DNA of 64,000 bases from an alpha proteobacterium BAL199. GTDB lineage: Bacteria; Pseudomonadota; Alphaproteobacteria; Thalassobaculales; Thalassobaculaceae. Position 1 is the stretch's first letter. Each line of letters starts with the position of its first letter. The notes under the pieces were generated by a model, which ran no database searches, was not told the origin of the DNA, and saw only the letters and a list, made by a program, of their open reading frames with translations. Shown here piece by piece: positions 7,620-16,891 of the stretch. The stretch is taken from positions 1 to 64,000 of the forward strand of contig ABHC01000003.1 of NCBI GenBank assembly GCA_000171835.1, in the 5' to 3' direction. Position numbers and translations under genes: made by a program.

Positions 7620-9454
7620 CCGAAGCGCTTCACCCACGGCTCGATGTGAGGCCAGGCAGGCGCCAGATAGTCGCGGTAACGCATCCAGCGGGCGACCGCG
7701 TCCCGGTTGATCGGGCGAGCCACCTGACGATAGTTCGGAGTGGCGGTGTAGCGCCCGATCGAGCGTCGGTGGTCCAGCACGCCCGGATCCCAGCCCAGGC
7801 CGAGAAAGCCGGTAAGACGCTTCATCTCGGACTCGGGATCTTCGACCAGGGCTTCATACCGGACCGTGTGGATCGGCAGCGGCACCGTCGCGGTAGCCTC
7901 TGTCCAGAACGACATCACCCGGTTGTACAAATCACCGGTCTCCTGAACCGACGTGAAGCTGGCCAGCGCGTCGGTCGGTGCGAATTCCTGCATGAGGCAA
8001 CTCAGGCAGACATCAGCCGGGTGCCGCAGCACCAGCACGACCCGCGCTCGCGGAAACAGTCGCGCGACAAGGCCGATATACACCAGACCCAGCGGGCTCT
8101 TGTCGACCTTGACCGGCCGGTCCGGGTGCTTCTCATGACGTTTGAGCAGGCTGTGGAACGTCTCCCGCATGGTCTCGGCATCGCGCGGCTCAAATGGCTG
8201 CGGACGGGCAAGCAGACCCGCCAGACCATTCCGGTCGCCAGCTGCGCGCCGACGCGCGTTCTCGATCCCCACCAGATCGGGCAACGGATCAACTTCGTCA
8301 AACGTCTCGACCTGCGGATGGCGGTGCAGCATTTCGCCGATCAGGGTCGTGCCGGATCGCGGAATGCCGAACAGGAACACCGGCGAAACATCTAAGGCGG
8401 CGGCGGTCTTCGGATCGATCGGATGCACCGTATTGACCGCGAGCCGGTCCAGCACAGTCAGGAACCGTCGACGATCCACGCCGTACTCCGCCGACCGCGC
8501 CGCCGCCAGCCTGTTCGCAGCCGTCAACGCGGCAACGGCGCCCACGGCGTCGGCTTCCTCGTCCAGCATGGATGCAAGATCGAACAACAGACCCACGGTG
8601 TCCGGATCGTCGGTGCCCGTCGCAACCACGTCCTGCAGATAACCGATCGCCGCCTTTCGCTGGCCGGCGTCGCGCAACAGCTTGGCGCGCAACGCAGCAT
8701 GCGCGGTGGATCCTGGCCACAGTACCTCGGCCCGTGCCGCCAGACGGCCGGCCGTCTTCGGATCGCGGACCCGCAAGGCGACGTCGGCAACGGCAATCGT
8801 TGCCTGGTACGCTCCCGACGCGCCCGGCGCACCAAGCATCAACTGTTTGCCGACACGCAACACCGCAGCGCTGTCACGGGCCTCCCGATACGCGATCAAT
8901 GCCGCCTCCAGGGTCGCCGATCCATTCGGGTCGACTGCCAGCGCACGATCGGCTTGGGCGATCCAGTTCACCCGGGCCCCGCCCCGCCGCTCGGCCAGAA
9001 TCAACAATGGCAGCGTTGCACGATCGCCAGGCGACAGGAGAGCGGCGCGGCGCAACGCCGGCCAGGCGACCGAGCGCCGTCCAGCCGACAGCGCCGATAG
9101 GCCCAGTGCTCGCCAGCCTAGCGACTGTCCCGGGGATTCCCGGGCCCGCGCGAGCAGCGCCTGGTCATCATGGGCACGGGACGGTTGACCGGAATCGGGG
9201 CCAAGTTCAGCAAGGCCACCTCGCGCATAGGGATCCCCGGGGCGCATTGCCAACACCCGCCGGAACAGACGCACAGCCGCGAGAGCGTCACCCGACGCGC
9301 GCAACCCCATGGCCGCCAGGATGGTGGCGTCGGCGTGACCTGGGTCCAGAACAATCGCCGGCCGGATCCGCCGGACAGCCTCACTACTGGCACCCCGGCG
9401 AAGGGCCGCGGCCGCCGTCCTGAGATAGGTCGCCCCCGACGGCTCTACGGTCAT
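7604..9454 (-). CDS. TPR-repeat sulfotransferase
   Basis: The 616-aa protein has an N-terminal half of degenerate Ala/Arg-rich tetratricopeptide repeats. A C-terminal sulfotransferase domain begins near residue 345. The 5'-phosphosulfate loop FGIPRSGTTLIGEML is intact, as are the downstream HPADVCLSC and VRYEALVEDPESEM segments. It would transfer sulfate from PAPS to a protein or glycan acceptor. The PAPS could come from the cysD-cysNC operon 8 kb away. The start overlaps the upstream lipoprotein stop as ATGA, so the two are co-translated. The acceptor is unknown. Confidence 0.85.
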   Translation of the reverse strand: MTVEPSGATYLRTAAAALRRGASSEAVRRIRPAIVLDPGHADATILAAMGLRASGDALAAVRLFRRVLAMRPGDPYARGGLAELGPDSGQPSRAHDDQALLARARESPGQSLGWRALGLSALSAGRRSVAWPALRRAALLSPGDRATLPLLILAERRGGARVNWIAQADRALAVDPNGSATLEAALIAYREARDSAAVLRVGKQLMLGAPGASGAYQATIAVADVALRVRDPKTAGRLAARAEVLWPGSTAHAALRAKLLRDAGQRKAAIGYLQDVVATGTDDPDTVGLLFDLASMLDEEADAVGAVAALTAANRLAAARSAEYGVDRRRFLTVLDRLAVNTVHPIDPKTAAALDVSPVFLFGIPRSGTTLIGEMLHRHPQVETFDEVDPLPDLVGIENARRRAAGDRNGLAGLLARPQPFEPRDAETMRETFHSLLKRHEKHPDRPVKVDKSPLGLVYIGLVARLFPRARVVLVLRHPADVCLSCLMQEFAPTDALASFTSVQETGDLYNRVMSFWTEATATVPLPIHTVRYEALVEDPESEMKRLTGFLGLGWDPGVLDHRRSIGRYTATPNYRQVARPINRDAVARWMRYRDYLAPAWPHIEPWVKRFGYDVG

Positions 9455-9789
9455 TCGGCCCGGCAGCCGATCCGCTCGGTCGCATCGAACACCACAAGGG
9501 TCTGGCCGACGTTCATGGTTACCCAGCAGTCATCCCACTGCTTGCGCGACTTGGCCTCGACCTGGACCGCGTTGGCTTTCTCGGTGTTCACGAACTTGAC
9601 GGTCGCCTTGTCGCCGGACGTGACCCGCACATAGTCCTTTGTCCAGAACTTGACCCGGACATTGGCCTCGGTCGAGCTCTCGTTGCGCACGTAGATCTCG
9701 GACGTGGGTGGCCCTTTCGGCTCCTCCTCGCCACAGGCGGTCAGGGCGGCAGATAGGGCGAGGGCGAGAACTACAGGTGCGCGCGTCAT
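9451..9789 (-). CDS. Small predicted lipoprotein
   Basis: This is an exported 112-aa protein with a signal peptide and lipobox (ALSAALTAC, lipidated Cys at residue 19). The mature domain is hydrophilic and beta-rich (EIYVRNESSTEANVRVKFW) and has two further cysteines that could form a disulfide. No family was recognised. The start at 9789 is set by the signal peptide; no convincing ribosome site is seen. The stop overlaps the start of the TPR-sulfotransferase gene (ATGA), pointing to a two-gene unit. Confidence 0.72.
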   Translation of the reverse strand: MTRAPVVLALALSAALTACGEEEPKGPPTSEIYVRNESSTEANVRVKFWTKDYVRVTSGDKATVKFVNTEKANAVQVEAKSRKQWDDCWVTMNVGQTLVVFDATERIGCRAE

Positions 9790-9847
9790 GATGGCAGCGT
9801 GATCGAACACCCGTGTACGCGCAAGAGTCATCATATGATCGGTGTTT

Positions 9848-10489
9848 TCAGATCGCGGCGAGCAGCCGTTCCGCAGAGGCGAGTTCGTCCGGTCGATTGA
9901 CGTTGAGAAACGGATCGACCGGATCGATCGGCCAGTCGGCAACCGCCAATTGGTAGTCAGCGGTGAACACGTCGACCTTGCGCACGTCCCGGCCAATCAA
10001 CGCGTCGCGCAGGGCGTACCGTAGACTGACTGGCCAGAGCCCGAATACCGGATGGTGTCGCCCGCCCGACGACGCGCACGCCAATTCAGCACCGTCGCGC
10101 TGCAGCGAATCGGCAAGGCGGGACACCAGATCAGTCGGGAATGCCGGGGCATCGGTCGGTACGGTCACGATCCACTCCGCACCCGGCGTTCGCGCCGCCG
10201 CCCAGTCCAGCCCGGCCAGCACTCCGGCAAGCGGACCAGCGAATCCCTCGACCGGGTCGGCGACCACCGGCAGGCAATAATCCGCGAATCGCGCTGGATC
10301 GCCATTGGCGTTCAGCATCAACGCTCCGACCTGACTGCGCAGCCGCCCGATCGCGCGGGCCAGCAGCGTCTCGCCGCCCAAAGACCGCAGGCACTTGTCG
10401 CCGCCGCCCATCCGACGCGCCTGACCGCCGGCCAGCAGCACGCCCACGATGCGATCCGTCGACAGCGGTCTGGAACTTGCTGTCGCCAT
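9848..10489 (-). CDS. mobA: Molybdenum cofactor guanylyltransferase MobA
   Basis: The enzyme joins GMP from GTP to molybdopterin to make the MGD cofactor used by DMSO-reductase-family enzymes. The nucleotide-binding signature LLAGGQARRMGGGDK lies near residues 15-30. PTDAPAFP, the metal-binding region, is near residue 110, and NVNRPDELASAE is near the C-terminus. Length (213 aa) is normal. The ATG at 10489 starts 1 nt after the fdhD stop, so the pair is an operon; an open frame extends further upstream but lies inside fdhD. Confidence 0.93.
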   Translation of the reverse strand: MATASSRPLSTDRIVGVLLAGGQARRMGGGDKCLRSLGGETLLARAIGRLRSQVGALMLNANGDPARFADYCLPVVADPVEGFAGPLAGVLAGLDWAAARTPGAEWIVTVPTDAPAFPTDLVSRLADSLQRDGAELACASSGGRHHPVFGLWPVSLRYALRDALIGRDVRKVDVFTADYQLAVADWPIDPVDPFLNVNRPDELASAERLLAAI

Positions 10490-10490
10490 A

Positions 10491-11378
10491 TCAGGAATCG
10501 TCCATCGCGCCGGCCTTGCGGCGGCTGCGGGAGTCCTCGTCATCGACCCTTGCCATATCGGCGTCCCAGACCAGGCGATGCTCGCCGGCCAGCACGATGA
10601 AGCGCTTGCCCTTCATACGGCCGATCAGGGTAAGGCCGGTCTGCCGCGCCAGATCCACTCCCCAGGCGGTGAAGCCGGAGCGCGAAACCAGTCCTGGGAT
10701 GCCCATCTGCACGGTCTTGATGACCATCTCGGAGGTCAGGCGCCCGGTCGTGTAGAACAGCTTGTCGTGGGACGGCACGCCGTTCAGGAACATCCAACCA
10801 GCGATTTTGTCGACGGCGTTGTGACGGCCGACATCCTCCATATAGACCAGCGGCCGGTCACCCTGGCACAGCACGCAGCCGTGAATGGCGCCGGCTTCAA
10901 GATACAGGCTCGGTGTCGTGTTGATCCGCTTCGACAGGGCGTACAGCCAGGATGTCCGAACCTCGGTCTCCGGCAGAGTGATACCCTCGATCTTCTCCAT
11001 CAGGTCGCCGAACACCGTGCCGACGGCGCAGCCTGACGTGCGGATTTTCTTCTTGAGCTTCGCCTCGTAGTTGGTCGCCCGCTCGGTGCGGACCACCACC
11101 ACCTCAAGATCCTCGTCGAACTCGATGCCGGTCAATCGGTCATCCGAGCGCAGCATGTTCTGGTTCAGCAGGTAGCCGACCGCGAGTTCGTCCGGCCGAT
11201 CGCCAATCGTCATGACCGTCACGATCTCCTGACGATTCAGATAGATCGTTAGCGGCCGCTCGTTCACCACCGCCAGTTCGACCGGACGACCCTCCTGATC
11301 CCGCCCCGACACGCGGGTGGTGAGCCGCGTGTCCGCAGGCTCGGGTGCAACGAGGTAGGGGGAGGTTTCGACGTTCAT
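10491..11378 (-). CDS. fdhD: Formate dehydrogenase sulfurtransferase FdhD
   Basis: FdhD transfers sulfur from the cysteine desulfurase IscS to the Mo-bisMGD cofactor of formate dehydrogenase. The family core is clear: NERPLTIYLNRQEIVTVM, PDELAVGYLLNQNML, MEDVGRHNAVDKIAGWMF and FYTTGRLTSEMVIKTVQMGI. The usual TGCGVCG cysteine loop reads SGCAVGT here, with one Cys only. A CxxC (CVLC) occurs instead just before the EDVGRH motif. The start at 11378 (MNVETSPYL) is chosen by homology, because the longer open frame runs into the AraC gene. It is coupled to mobA downstream. Confidence 0.92.
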   Translation of the reverse strand: MNVETSPYLVAPEPADTRLTTRVSGRDQEGRPVELAVVNERPLTIYLNRQEIVTVMTIGDRPDELAVGYLLNQNMLRSDDRLTGIEFDEDLEVVVVRTERATNYEAKLKKKIRTSGCAVGTVFGDLMEKIEGITLPETEVRTSWLYALSKRINTTPSLYLEAGAIHGCVLCQGDRPLVYMEDVGRHNAVDKIAGWMFLNGVPSHDKLFYTTGRLTSEMVIKTVQMGIPGLVSRSGFTAWGVDLARQTGLTLIGRMKGKRFIVLAGEHRLVWDADMARVDDEDSRSRRKAGAMDDS

Positions 11379-11478
11379 CGGTAAAACATGGCCTGCCGGC
11401 AGGTCGATGGCAATGAGATGGGAACCGACCACGCCAAGCGCCCTGCCCTGGACACCCAGGGCATTCGGCAGACTCGAT

Positions 11479-12507
11479 TCACGACCGGCATCTGACCGTT
11501 CGTCTCCATTCCGCCGGTGGCATGCCAAAGGTCCTTGAGAACGCACGGCTGAATGCCGCTTCGGTGCCGTACCCCGCATCGTGGGCAATCACAGCAATCG
11601 GTTCGTTCGATGACCTCAGAGCAGCGCTCGCCAAGCAGAGGCGCCAGTCACGAACGTAGCGCATCGGCGAGGTGCCGAGCATGGTCTCGAACCGCTGCGA
11701 CAGCGAGCTCCGCGACAGGCCGGAAGCGGTTGCGAGGTCGCGCAGCGACCATGCACGACGCGGCTGGGAATGGATCAGGGCCAGGCACCTGCCCAGCGAA
11801 CGGTCAGCCAGCGCGGAAAGCCATCCCAAAGATCCCGCGCTCGCCGAGACGATCTGGTGTCGCAGCAGTTCGATGAAGATGATCTCGACCAGTCGCTCCA
11901 GCATCGACAAGCCGCCGGCCCTGGGCCGCCCGATCTCCGCCTCAACCTGCCGGATCGTAGCACGCAGCCAGTCTGCATCAGGTACGCCCCTGGTCCTGAC
12001 CAACATCAGCGCGGGAAGAGCGCTCCGGAGATGCCGAAAACTCATGGCATCGCACTGCAAGTAACCGCACAGCAGTCGGACCGGCGCCTGCCCGTCGCCA
12101 TATCGCAGGATCGGTATTTCGCGCCACGGTTTCGATGGCAGATCGTCCATTGGCGAGATCGCGCGGCCACCGTTGCCAACACCCAGTTGATGCGCGGATC
12201 CGAACGGAAACGCGAGAACGTCTCCGGCTTCGACGAACTCCTGCCGGCCTTCTACCGTCAGCCAGCACGACCCCTTGACGACAATATGGAACGGTATGGC
12301 GTTGCCCGGCTGTTGCGCGAGTTGTGCAACCGCAGGCGTCGCGTCGATCTGCCACTCCCCCGTCGGAATGACGCAGAACTGCAGGGAGCCGGACAGCCGA
12401 ATCGCTCCAAGCACATCCGACAGCACGTCATCACCGGTCGATCGATCGACACGATCGTGACCCGGACTTTCGATCAATTGTCCCGGAAAGCCAGCCAAAG
12501 ACGGCAT
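11479..12507 (-). CDS. AraC-family regulator with cupin sensor
   Basis: This is a 342-aa transcription factor. Residues ~25-190 form an AraC cupin-type ligand domain (GDVLAFPFGSAHQLG, near residue 110). Residues ~235-335 form the double helix-turn-helix domain, with the family end signature GYGTEAAFSRAFSRTFGMPPAEWRR. It is divergent from the DsrE-like gene, with 61 nt between start codons, so it probably controls that gene. The inducer is unknown. It lies 100 nt upstream of fdhD on the same strand. Confidence 0.9.
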   Translation of the reverse strand: MPSLAGFPGQLIESPGHDRVDRSTGDDVLSDVLGAIRLSGSLQFCVIPTGEWQIDATPAVAQLAQQPGNAIPFHIVVKGSCWLTVEGRQEFVEAGDVLAFPFGSAHQLGVGNGGRAISPMDDLPSKPWREIPILRYGDGQAPVRLLCGYLQCDAMSFRHLRSALPALMLVRTRGVPDADWLRATIRQVEAEIGRPRAGGLSMLERLVEIIFIELLRHQIVSASAGSLGWLSALADRSLGRCLALIHSQPRRAWSLRDLATASGLSRSSLSQRFETMLGTSPMRYVRDWRLCLASAALRSSNEPIAVIAHDAGYGTEAAFSRAFSRTFGMPPAEWRRTVRCRS

Positions 12508-12568
12508 TCATCCACAACCGTACAAGCACCGGACCCGCAACCTGACGATGGGATTGAAGGATACTCCG

Positions 12569-12937
12569 ATGCAAGCAAGAACCGACAAGTTGGTCGTTCT
12601 GATCACCAAAGGAATTGAGTCTGAGCTGTCTTCCGTTGCCTTCACGATCGGCAATGGCGGACTGACGGCCGGTCTGAAAGTGTCGGTGTTTCTGACCAGC
12701 ACCGCGATCGACCTGGTCCGGCGCGGCGGCCAGCGGCTCACACAAGTTGCTCCGTTGACGGCCCTGGCCGACCTGATCGCCGACTTCCAGAAACGCGGCG
12801 GGGTTGTCTGGGCATGTCCTCCCTGCGTCCAGTCGCGAGGGTATGAACAGTCTGACCTGCTCGATGGGGTGATCGTTGTCGGCGCCAGCGCCATGCACGC
12901 CGAAATCAAGGATGGAGCGGCAACACTGTCATTCTGA
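12569..12937 (+). CDS. DsrE/DsrF-like small protein
   Basis: The 122-aa protein has the DsrE fold: a [18 protein letters not shown] first strand-helix, then [16 protein letters not shown], and C-terminal [20 protein letters not shown] motif (residues ~83-86) could carry sulfur or form a redox disulfide, as in sulfur-relay proteins. The ATG at 12569 is preferred over 12548 because GAAGGA lies 7 nt before it. The divergent AraC-type gene is its likely regulator. A sulfur-trafficking role fits the nearby fdhD and moaA genes but is not proven. Confidence 0.8.
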   Translation: MQARTDKLVVLITKGIESELSSVAFTIGNGGLTAGLKVSVFLTSTAIDLVRRGGQRLTQVAPLTALADLIADFQKRGGVVWACPPCVQSRGYEQSDLLDGVIVVGASAMHAEIKDGAATLSF

Positions 12938-13080
12938 CCATCACGAAACGGCAATCTCGTGCCGCTGCCGGGTTGACGGCATCGACACGGGACCCGACGA
13001 TGGCTCCGAGAGCGTCACCGTCAACAATTGTGAACGATGCCACCCTTTCGCCGCGTTATCTTCCATCGTATATAACGGTC

Positions 13081-14121
13081 ATGACCGATACGACGATCCT
13101 CAACCGTCCGGCTTCCGGCCCCGCGCCACTGATCGACCCGTTCCAGAGGGCGATCAACTACCTGCGGATTTCAGTCACCGACCGCTGCGATTTCCGCTGT
13201 GTGTATTGCATGGCGGAGAACATGACGTTCCTGCCGAAGGCCGACGTGCTGTCGCTCGAGGAACTGGCGCGTCTGTGCAATGTGTTCGTCGACCTGGGCG
13301 TCAAGAAGCTGCGGCTTACCGGTGGTGAGCCGCTGGTCCGACGGAACATCATGTGGCTGTTCCGAGAGCTCGGTAAGCGCCTGGACGGCGGCGGGCTGGA
13401 GGAACTGACGGTCACCACTAACGGCTCACAGCTTGCCAAGTACGCCGGGGAGTTGGTCGACGCCGGTGTGCGGCGGATCAACGTGTCGATCGACACGTTG
13501 GATGCCGCAAAGTTCCAAGCGATTACCCGCTGGGGCAAGCTCGACAAGGTTCTTGAGGGCCTGGACGCTGCCGACCGCGCGGGACTGGCCGTCAAGATCA
13601 ACGCGGTCGCGCTGAAGGGCGTCAACGACGGCGAGTTGGCCGGCATGCTGCAGTGGTGCGGCGACCGCGGCTATGACATGACGGTCATCGAAGTGATGCC
13701 GATGGGCGACATCGGGGGCGAGAACCGGGTCGACCAGTATCTGCCCCTGTCGATGGTCAGGGCCAAGCTGGCCGAACGGTTCACGCTGACCGACATCCCC
13801 TACCAGACCGGCGGACCGGCGCGCTACGTGCGGGTCGAGGAGACCGGCGGCCGGCTCGGGTTCATCACGCCTCTGACCCACAATTTCTGCGAGAGCTGCA
13901 ACCGGGTCCGGTTGACCTGCACCGGCACGCTGTACATGTGCCTGGGCCAGGACGACGCCGCGGACCTGCGCGGACCGATGCGCTCGTCAGACGACGACGC
14001 GGTTTTGGAAGCGGCGGTGCGCGAGGCGATCAGCCGCAAGCCGAAAGGCCACGACTTCATCATCGATCGCCGCCACCAGGGTCCGGCCGTAGCCCGCCAC
14101 ATGAGCGTCACCGGCGGCTGA
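13081..14121 (+). CDS. moaA: GTP 3',8-cyclase MoaA
   Basis: This radical-SAM enzyme catalyses the first step of molybdopterin synthesis, converting GTP to 3',8-cyclo-GTP. The SAM cluster motif CDFRCVYC is at residues ~36-43, and the LTGGEP SAM-binding motif follows. The C-terminal second 4Fe-4S motif is [12 protein letters not shown]...C. The protein (346 aa) ends in Gly-Gly (TGG), the catalytic tail. The start at 13081 is chosen by family length; the open frame continues upstream without homology. Confidence 0.96.
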   Translation: MTDTTILNRPASGPAPLIDPFQRAINYLRISVTDRCDFRCVYCMAENMTFLPKADVLSLEELARLCNVFVDLGVKKLRLTGGEPLVRRNIMWLFRELGKRLDGGGLEELTVTTNGSQLAKYAGELVDAGVRRINVSIDTLDAAKFQAITRWGKLDKVLEGLDAADRAGLAVKINAVALKGVNDGELAGMLQWCGDRGYDMTVIEVMPMGDIGGENRVDQYLPLSMVRAKLAERFTLTDIPYQTGGPARYVRVEETGGRLGFITPLTHNFCESCNRVRLTCTGTLYMCLGQDDAADLRGPMRSSDDDAVLEAAVREAISRKPKGHDFIIDRRHQGPAVARHMSVTGG

Positions 14122-14150
14122 ATTCCAACCCGACGGCGACCGGCAGCTAC

Positions 14151-14666
14151 TTACTGTATTTCGATCTGATGGGCCCAGGTCCGGCCGTCGCTGACGGTGA
14201 TCTGCGTGAACCCCAGCAGCTTCAGAAGATCGAGGAAGGTGTAGTGCGCCTGCGGGTCGAGATCGCGGAACACGGCGGTCGTACGCGCGGTCGCCGTCAG
14301 CATGGCCAGCACCGCTCGGGCTCGGAACAGCGTGTCGAGCGGCCCATTCTGCAGGCCGATCAGGATCAACTTCTCGGCCTCGGTACCTTTTGCGTACATC
14401 GCTGTAATCGGAGCGTAGGGTCGTTCGGTCTGTCCGGCCGTCACACCGGTCACGAAGCCGACCCGGCGGTTGCGATCGGAGTCGCGAAGCGTCTCGGCTC
14501 TCGAATGGTAGATCTCGCTCGATGACACCGCCGGATAGTAGTACCCGGCATGGCGATCCTCAGTGCTGACCGCATCGCTCGCAGTGCCGAGAATTGCGAC
14601 AAGCGCGCACCCGGCCAGCCACGCACTGGCCAGCCGATACCCCCTCGACCTGCACTGTCCACGCAT
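14151..14666 (-). CDS. Conserved exported protein next to moaA
   Basis: The 171-aa protein has an N-terminal signal sequence ([21 protein letters not shown]). The conserved body includes [43 protein letters not shown] and [19 protein letters not shown] recall homologues in alphaproteobacteria being labelled as molybdopterin-guanine dinucleotide synthesis protein A, apparently from gene neighbourhood; nothing in the sequence supports that activity. The AGGGAGA ribosome site 8 nt upstream fixes the start. It converges on moaA, 29 nt apart, and is divergent from nadK. Confidence 0.78.
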   Translation of the reverse strand: MRGQCRSRGYRLASAWLAGCALVAILGTASDAVSTEDRHAGYYYPAVSSSEIYHSRAETLRDSDRNRRVGFVTGVTAGQTERPYAPITAMYAKGTEAEKLILIGLQNGPLDTLFRARAVLAMLTATARTTAVFRDLDPQAHYTFLDLLKLLGFTQITVSDGRTWAHQIEIQ

Positions 14667-14770
14667 CGCGTTGTCTCCCTTCCGCATCCGGCGCTTTGGT
14701 CCGGAGCGCATCATCGCCTATCTTGCCCGCCGGCGCGATCCGGCGCCGCGCCCTGGTTGGAGGAAGACGC

Positions 14771-15538
14771 GTGTCCGAGATGAAACTGGCCTTCGTATCG
14801 GCCTCCAACGACGAAGCGACCGAGGCGTGCCAGGCGCTGTCGGCGCGCTACGGCAACGTCCCCGCCGAGCGGGCTGATGTCGTGATCGCCCTGGGGGGCG
14901 ACGGCCACATGCTGGAAACGCTACGCGCGTCAATCGGCGGCGGCCGGCCGATCTACGGCATGAACCGGGGAACCGTCGGCTTCCTGATGAACGAGTACCG
15001 GCCGGAGGGACTGCCGGAGCGGATCCGCGACGCCCAGCCGGTCACGCTGTACCCGTTGCGGATGCGTGCGGTCTGCCGCGATGGCGCGATCACCGAAGGC
15101 CTCGCGATCAACGAGGTGTCGCTGTTCCGGGCGTCAGCGCAGGCTGCCAAGATCAGCATTACGGTCGACGGCGTCGTGCGCATGGACGAGTTGGTATGCG
15201 ACGGCGTGCTGGTCGCCACCCCCGCCGGATCGACGGCCTACAATCTCTCCGCCCACGGCCCGATCATCCCGCTCGGCGCCGACATCCTGGCGATGACGCC
15301 GATCAGCGCATTCCGCCCCCGGCGCTGGCGCGGAGCCCTGCTGCCGCATGCCGCCCGCATCCTGTTCGAAACCATTCGCCCGGAGAAGCGGCCGGTGAAC
15401 GCGGTTGCCGATGTGATGGAGGTCAAGGACGTGGTCTCGGTGGAAGTCTGGGAGGACCGATCGGTCCGCCTGACCGTGTTGTACGACCCTGAGCAGAACC
15501 TGGAGGAACGGGTCCTCAAGGAACAGTTCGCACCCTGA
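14771..15538 (+). CDS. nadK: NAD kinase
   Basis: NadK phosphorylates NAD to NADP in the cytosol. The [11 protein letters not shown] motif (residues ~40-50) is the catalytic and ATP site. [20 protein letters not shown] and [23 protein letters not shown]-like segments match the family. The product is 255 aa. GTG at 14771 is selected because GGAGGAAG sits 7 nt before it; ATG 14780 is the alternative. The FAD oxidoreductase follows after 13 nt, so the two are probably co-transcribed. Confidence 0.94.
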   Translation: MSEMKLAFVSASNDEATEACQALSARYGNVPAERADVVIALGGDGHMLETLRASIGGGRPIYGMNRGTVGFLMNEYRPEGLPERIRDAQPVTLYPLRMRAVCRDGAITEGLAINEVSLFRASAQAAKISITVDGVVRMDELVCDGVLVATPAGSTAYNLSAHGPIIPLGADILAMTPISAFRPRRWRGALLPHAARILFETIRPEKRPVNAVADVMEVKDVVSVEVWEDRSVRLTVLYDPEQNLEERVLKEQFAP

Positions 15539-15551
15539 ACGGAGAGCCCAC

Positions 15552-16697
15552 GTGACGACCACCACCAGCGACGTGCTGATCATCGGCGGCGGCATGGCCG
15601 GCGCCTCCTGCGGCTATTTCCTGGCCGACAGTGCGAGCGTGATCCTGTTGGAACGCGAGGAGCAGCCCGGCTACCACACCACCGGACGGTCGGCGGCGCT
15701 GTTCTACGAGAGTTACGGCAACGCGGTGATCCGTCGGATCACCAAGGCAACCCGCGGCTTCCTGCAGACCCCGCCGGACGGGTTCGCGTCCGGCCCCCTG
15801 CTGACCCCGCGCGGCATGCTGACGGTGGCGACCGCTGAACTGGTCGACCGTCTGGATGCCATGACGGGACAGGAAGCCGGTCCGGCAACCGAGACAATAG
15901 CCGGTGACGACTTGTTCACGCTGGCGCCGTTCCTGCGCCGCGACCGGATCGTGAAGGCCCTCTACGAGCCCGACGCCATGGACATCGACGTCAACGCGGT
16001 GCTCCAGGGCTTCCTGCGCGGCATGCGGGCCAAGGGCGGGCGCACCGTGACCGACGCCGAGGTCCAGTCGCTCACCCGGACCGGTTCGATCTGGCGGCTG
16101 CAGACCCGCGCCGGGACGTTCGAGGCGCCTGTGGTCATCAACGCCGCCGGCGCATGGTGCGACGTGATCGCCGGGATGGCCGGTGTGCCGACAGTCGGTC
16201 TGGTGCCCAAGCGGCGCACCGCCTTCACCTTCGAGCCACCGGCCGGTGCCGACGTTGCCAAATGGCCGGGTGTGGATCTGTGCGACGAGAGTTGGTACGT
16301 GATCCCGAACGCTGGGCGCATCCTCGGCAGCCCGGCCGATGAGATCCCGTCGGAACCGTGCGACGCCCAACCCGACGAATACGATGTCGCGGTCGCCGTC
16401 GACCGCATCATGACCGACACCACCTTCGACATCCGCCGCCTGGCGTCGCGCTGGGCCGGCCTGCGCAGCTTTGTCGCCGACAAGACCCCGGTGGTCGGCT
16501 TCGACCCGGCATCGGAAGGCTTCTTCTGGCTGGCCGGCCAGGGCGGCTATGGCATCCAGACCTCGGCCGGCATGGGCCGGCTGTCGACAGCCTTGGCTCT
16601 TGGGCAGCCGGTGCCGGCCGACATGGCTGCACTGGGTCTCACCGCGACCCACGTGGCGCCGGACCGGACCGGGCTCGACCGGCGGCAGCCCGGCTGA
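15552..16697 (+). CDS. FAD-dependent amino-acid-type oxidoreductase (DAO family)
   Basis: The 381-aa protein has an N-terminal Rossmann FAD motif (VLIIGGGMAGASCGYFLA). A DAO substrate domain follows, with INAAGAWCD (near residue 198) and the C-terminal FWLAGQGGYGIQTSAGMG flavin-binding segment. Members oxidise D-amino acids, sarcosine, glycine or 2-hydroxyglutarate; the substrate cannot be told from sequence. The GTG start has GGAGAG 5 nt upstream. It forms an operon with nadK. Confidence 0.88.
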   Translation: MTTTTSDVLIIGGGMAGASCGYFLADSASVILLEREEQPGYHTTGRSAALFYESYGNAVIRRITKATRGFLQTPPDGFASGPLLTPRGMLTVATAELVDRLDAMTGQEAGPATETIAGDDLFTLAPFLRRDRIVKALYEPDAMDIDVNAVLQGFLRGMRAKGGRTVTDAEVQSLTRTGSIWRLQTRAGTFEAPVVINAAGAWCDVIAGMAGVPTVGLVPKRRTAFTFEPPAGADVAKWPGVDLCDESWYVIPNAGRILGSPADEIPSEPCDAQPDEYDVAVAVDRIMTDTTFDIRRLASRWAGLRSFVADKTPVVGFDPASEGFFWLAGQGGYGIQTSAGMGRLSTALALGQPVPADMAALGLTATHVAPDRTGLDRRQPG

Positions 16698-16756
16698 GGC
16701 GATTGCCCGCAACGCTCACGCCAAGCCGCCTCGCCTCCCATCCCTGCAGCACCCTG

Positions 16757-16790
16757 GTTCCCGCTGTGATCATTTCGTCACAGCGGGAAC
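16757..16790. repeat. Perfect 13-bp inverted repeat upstream of cysD
   Basis: Arms GTTCCCGCTGTGA (16757-16769) and TCACAGCGGGAAC (16778-16790) are separated by 8 nt (TCATTTCG). There is no T tract after it, so it is a poor rho-independent terminator for the upstream gene. It lies about 100 nt before the cysD start, in the position of an operator or leader hairpin. Confidence 0.7.
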
Positions 16791-16891
16791 GTCACCCTGA
16801 AAAATTCGTTGCTCCAACCAATGTCCAAACCGCAACACGGTTCGGGCATGCAGCAGTCACGTTCAGGGCAATAACAGAGTTGAGGCAGGCA

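Noticed and set aside
6940-7710. Plus-strand frames starting at 6940 and 7216
   Set aside because: They are out of frame with the DUF4213/DUF364 homology, rich in Arg/Pro/Ser and lack ribosome sites.
14594-14770. N-terminal extension of NAD kinase
   Set aside because: The extra ~59 codons are antisense to the exported-protein gene and unlike the family. A strong GGAGGAAG site supports GTG 14771.
15516-16712. Long open frame (398 codons) on the minus strand
   Set aside because: It is antisense to the FAD oxidoreductase gene. Its composition (Arg/Gly/His-rich) is that of a GC-rich shadow frame, with no motif or ribosome site.
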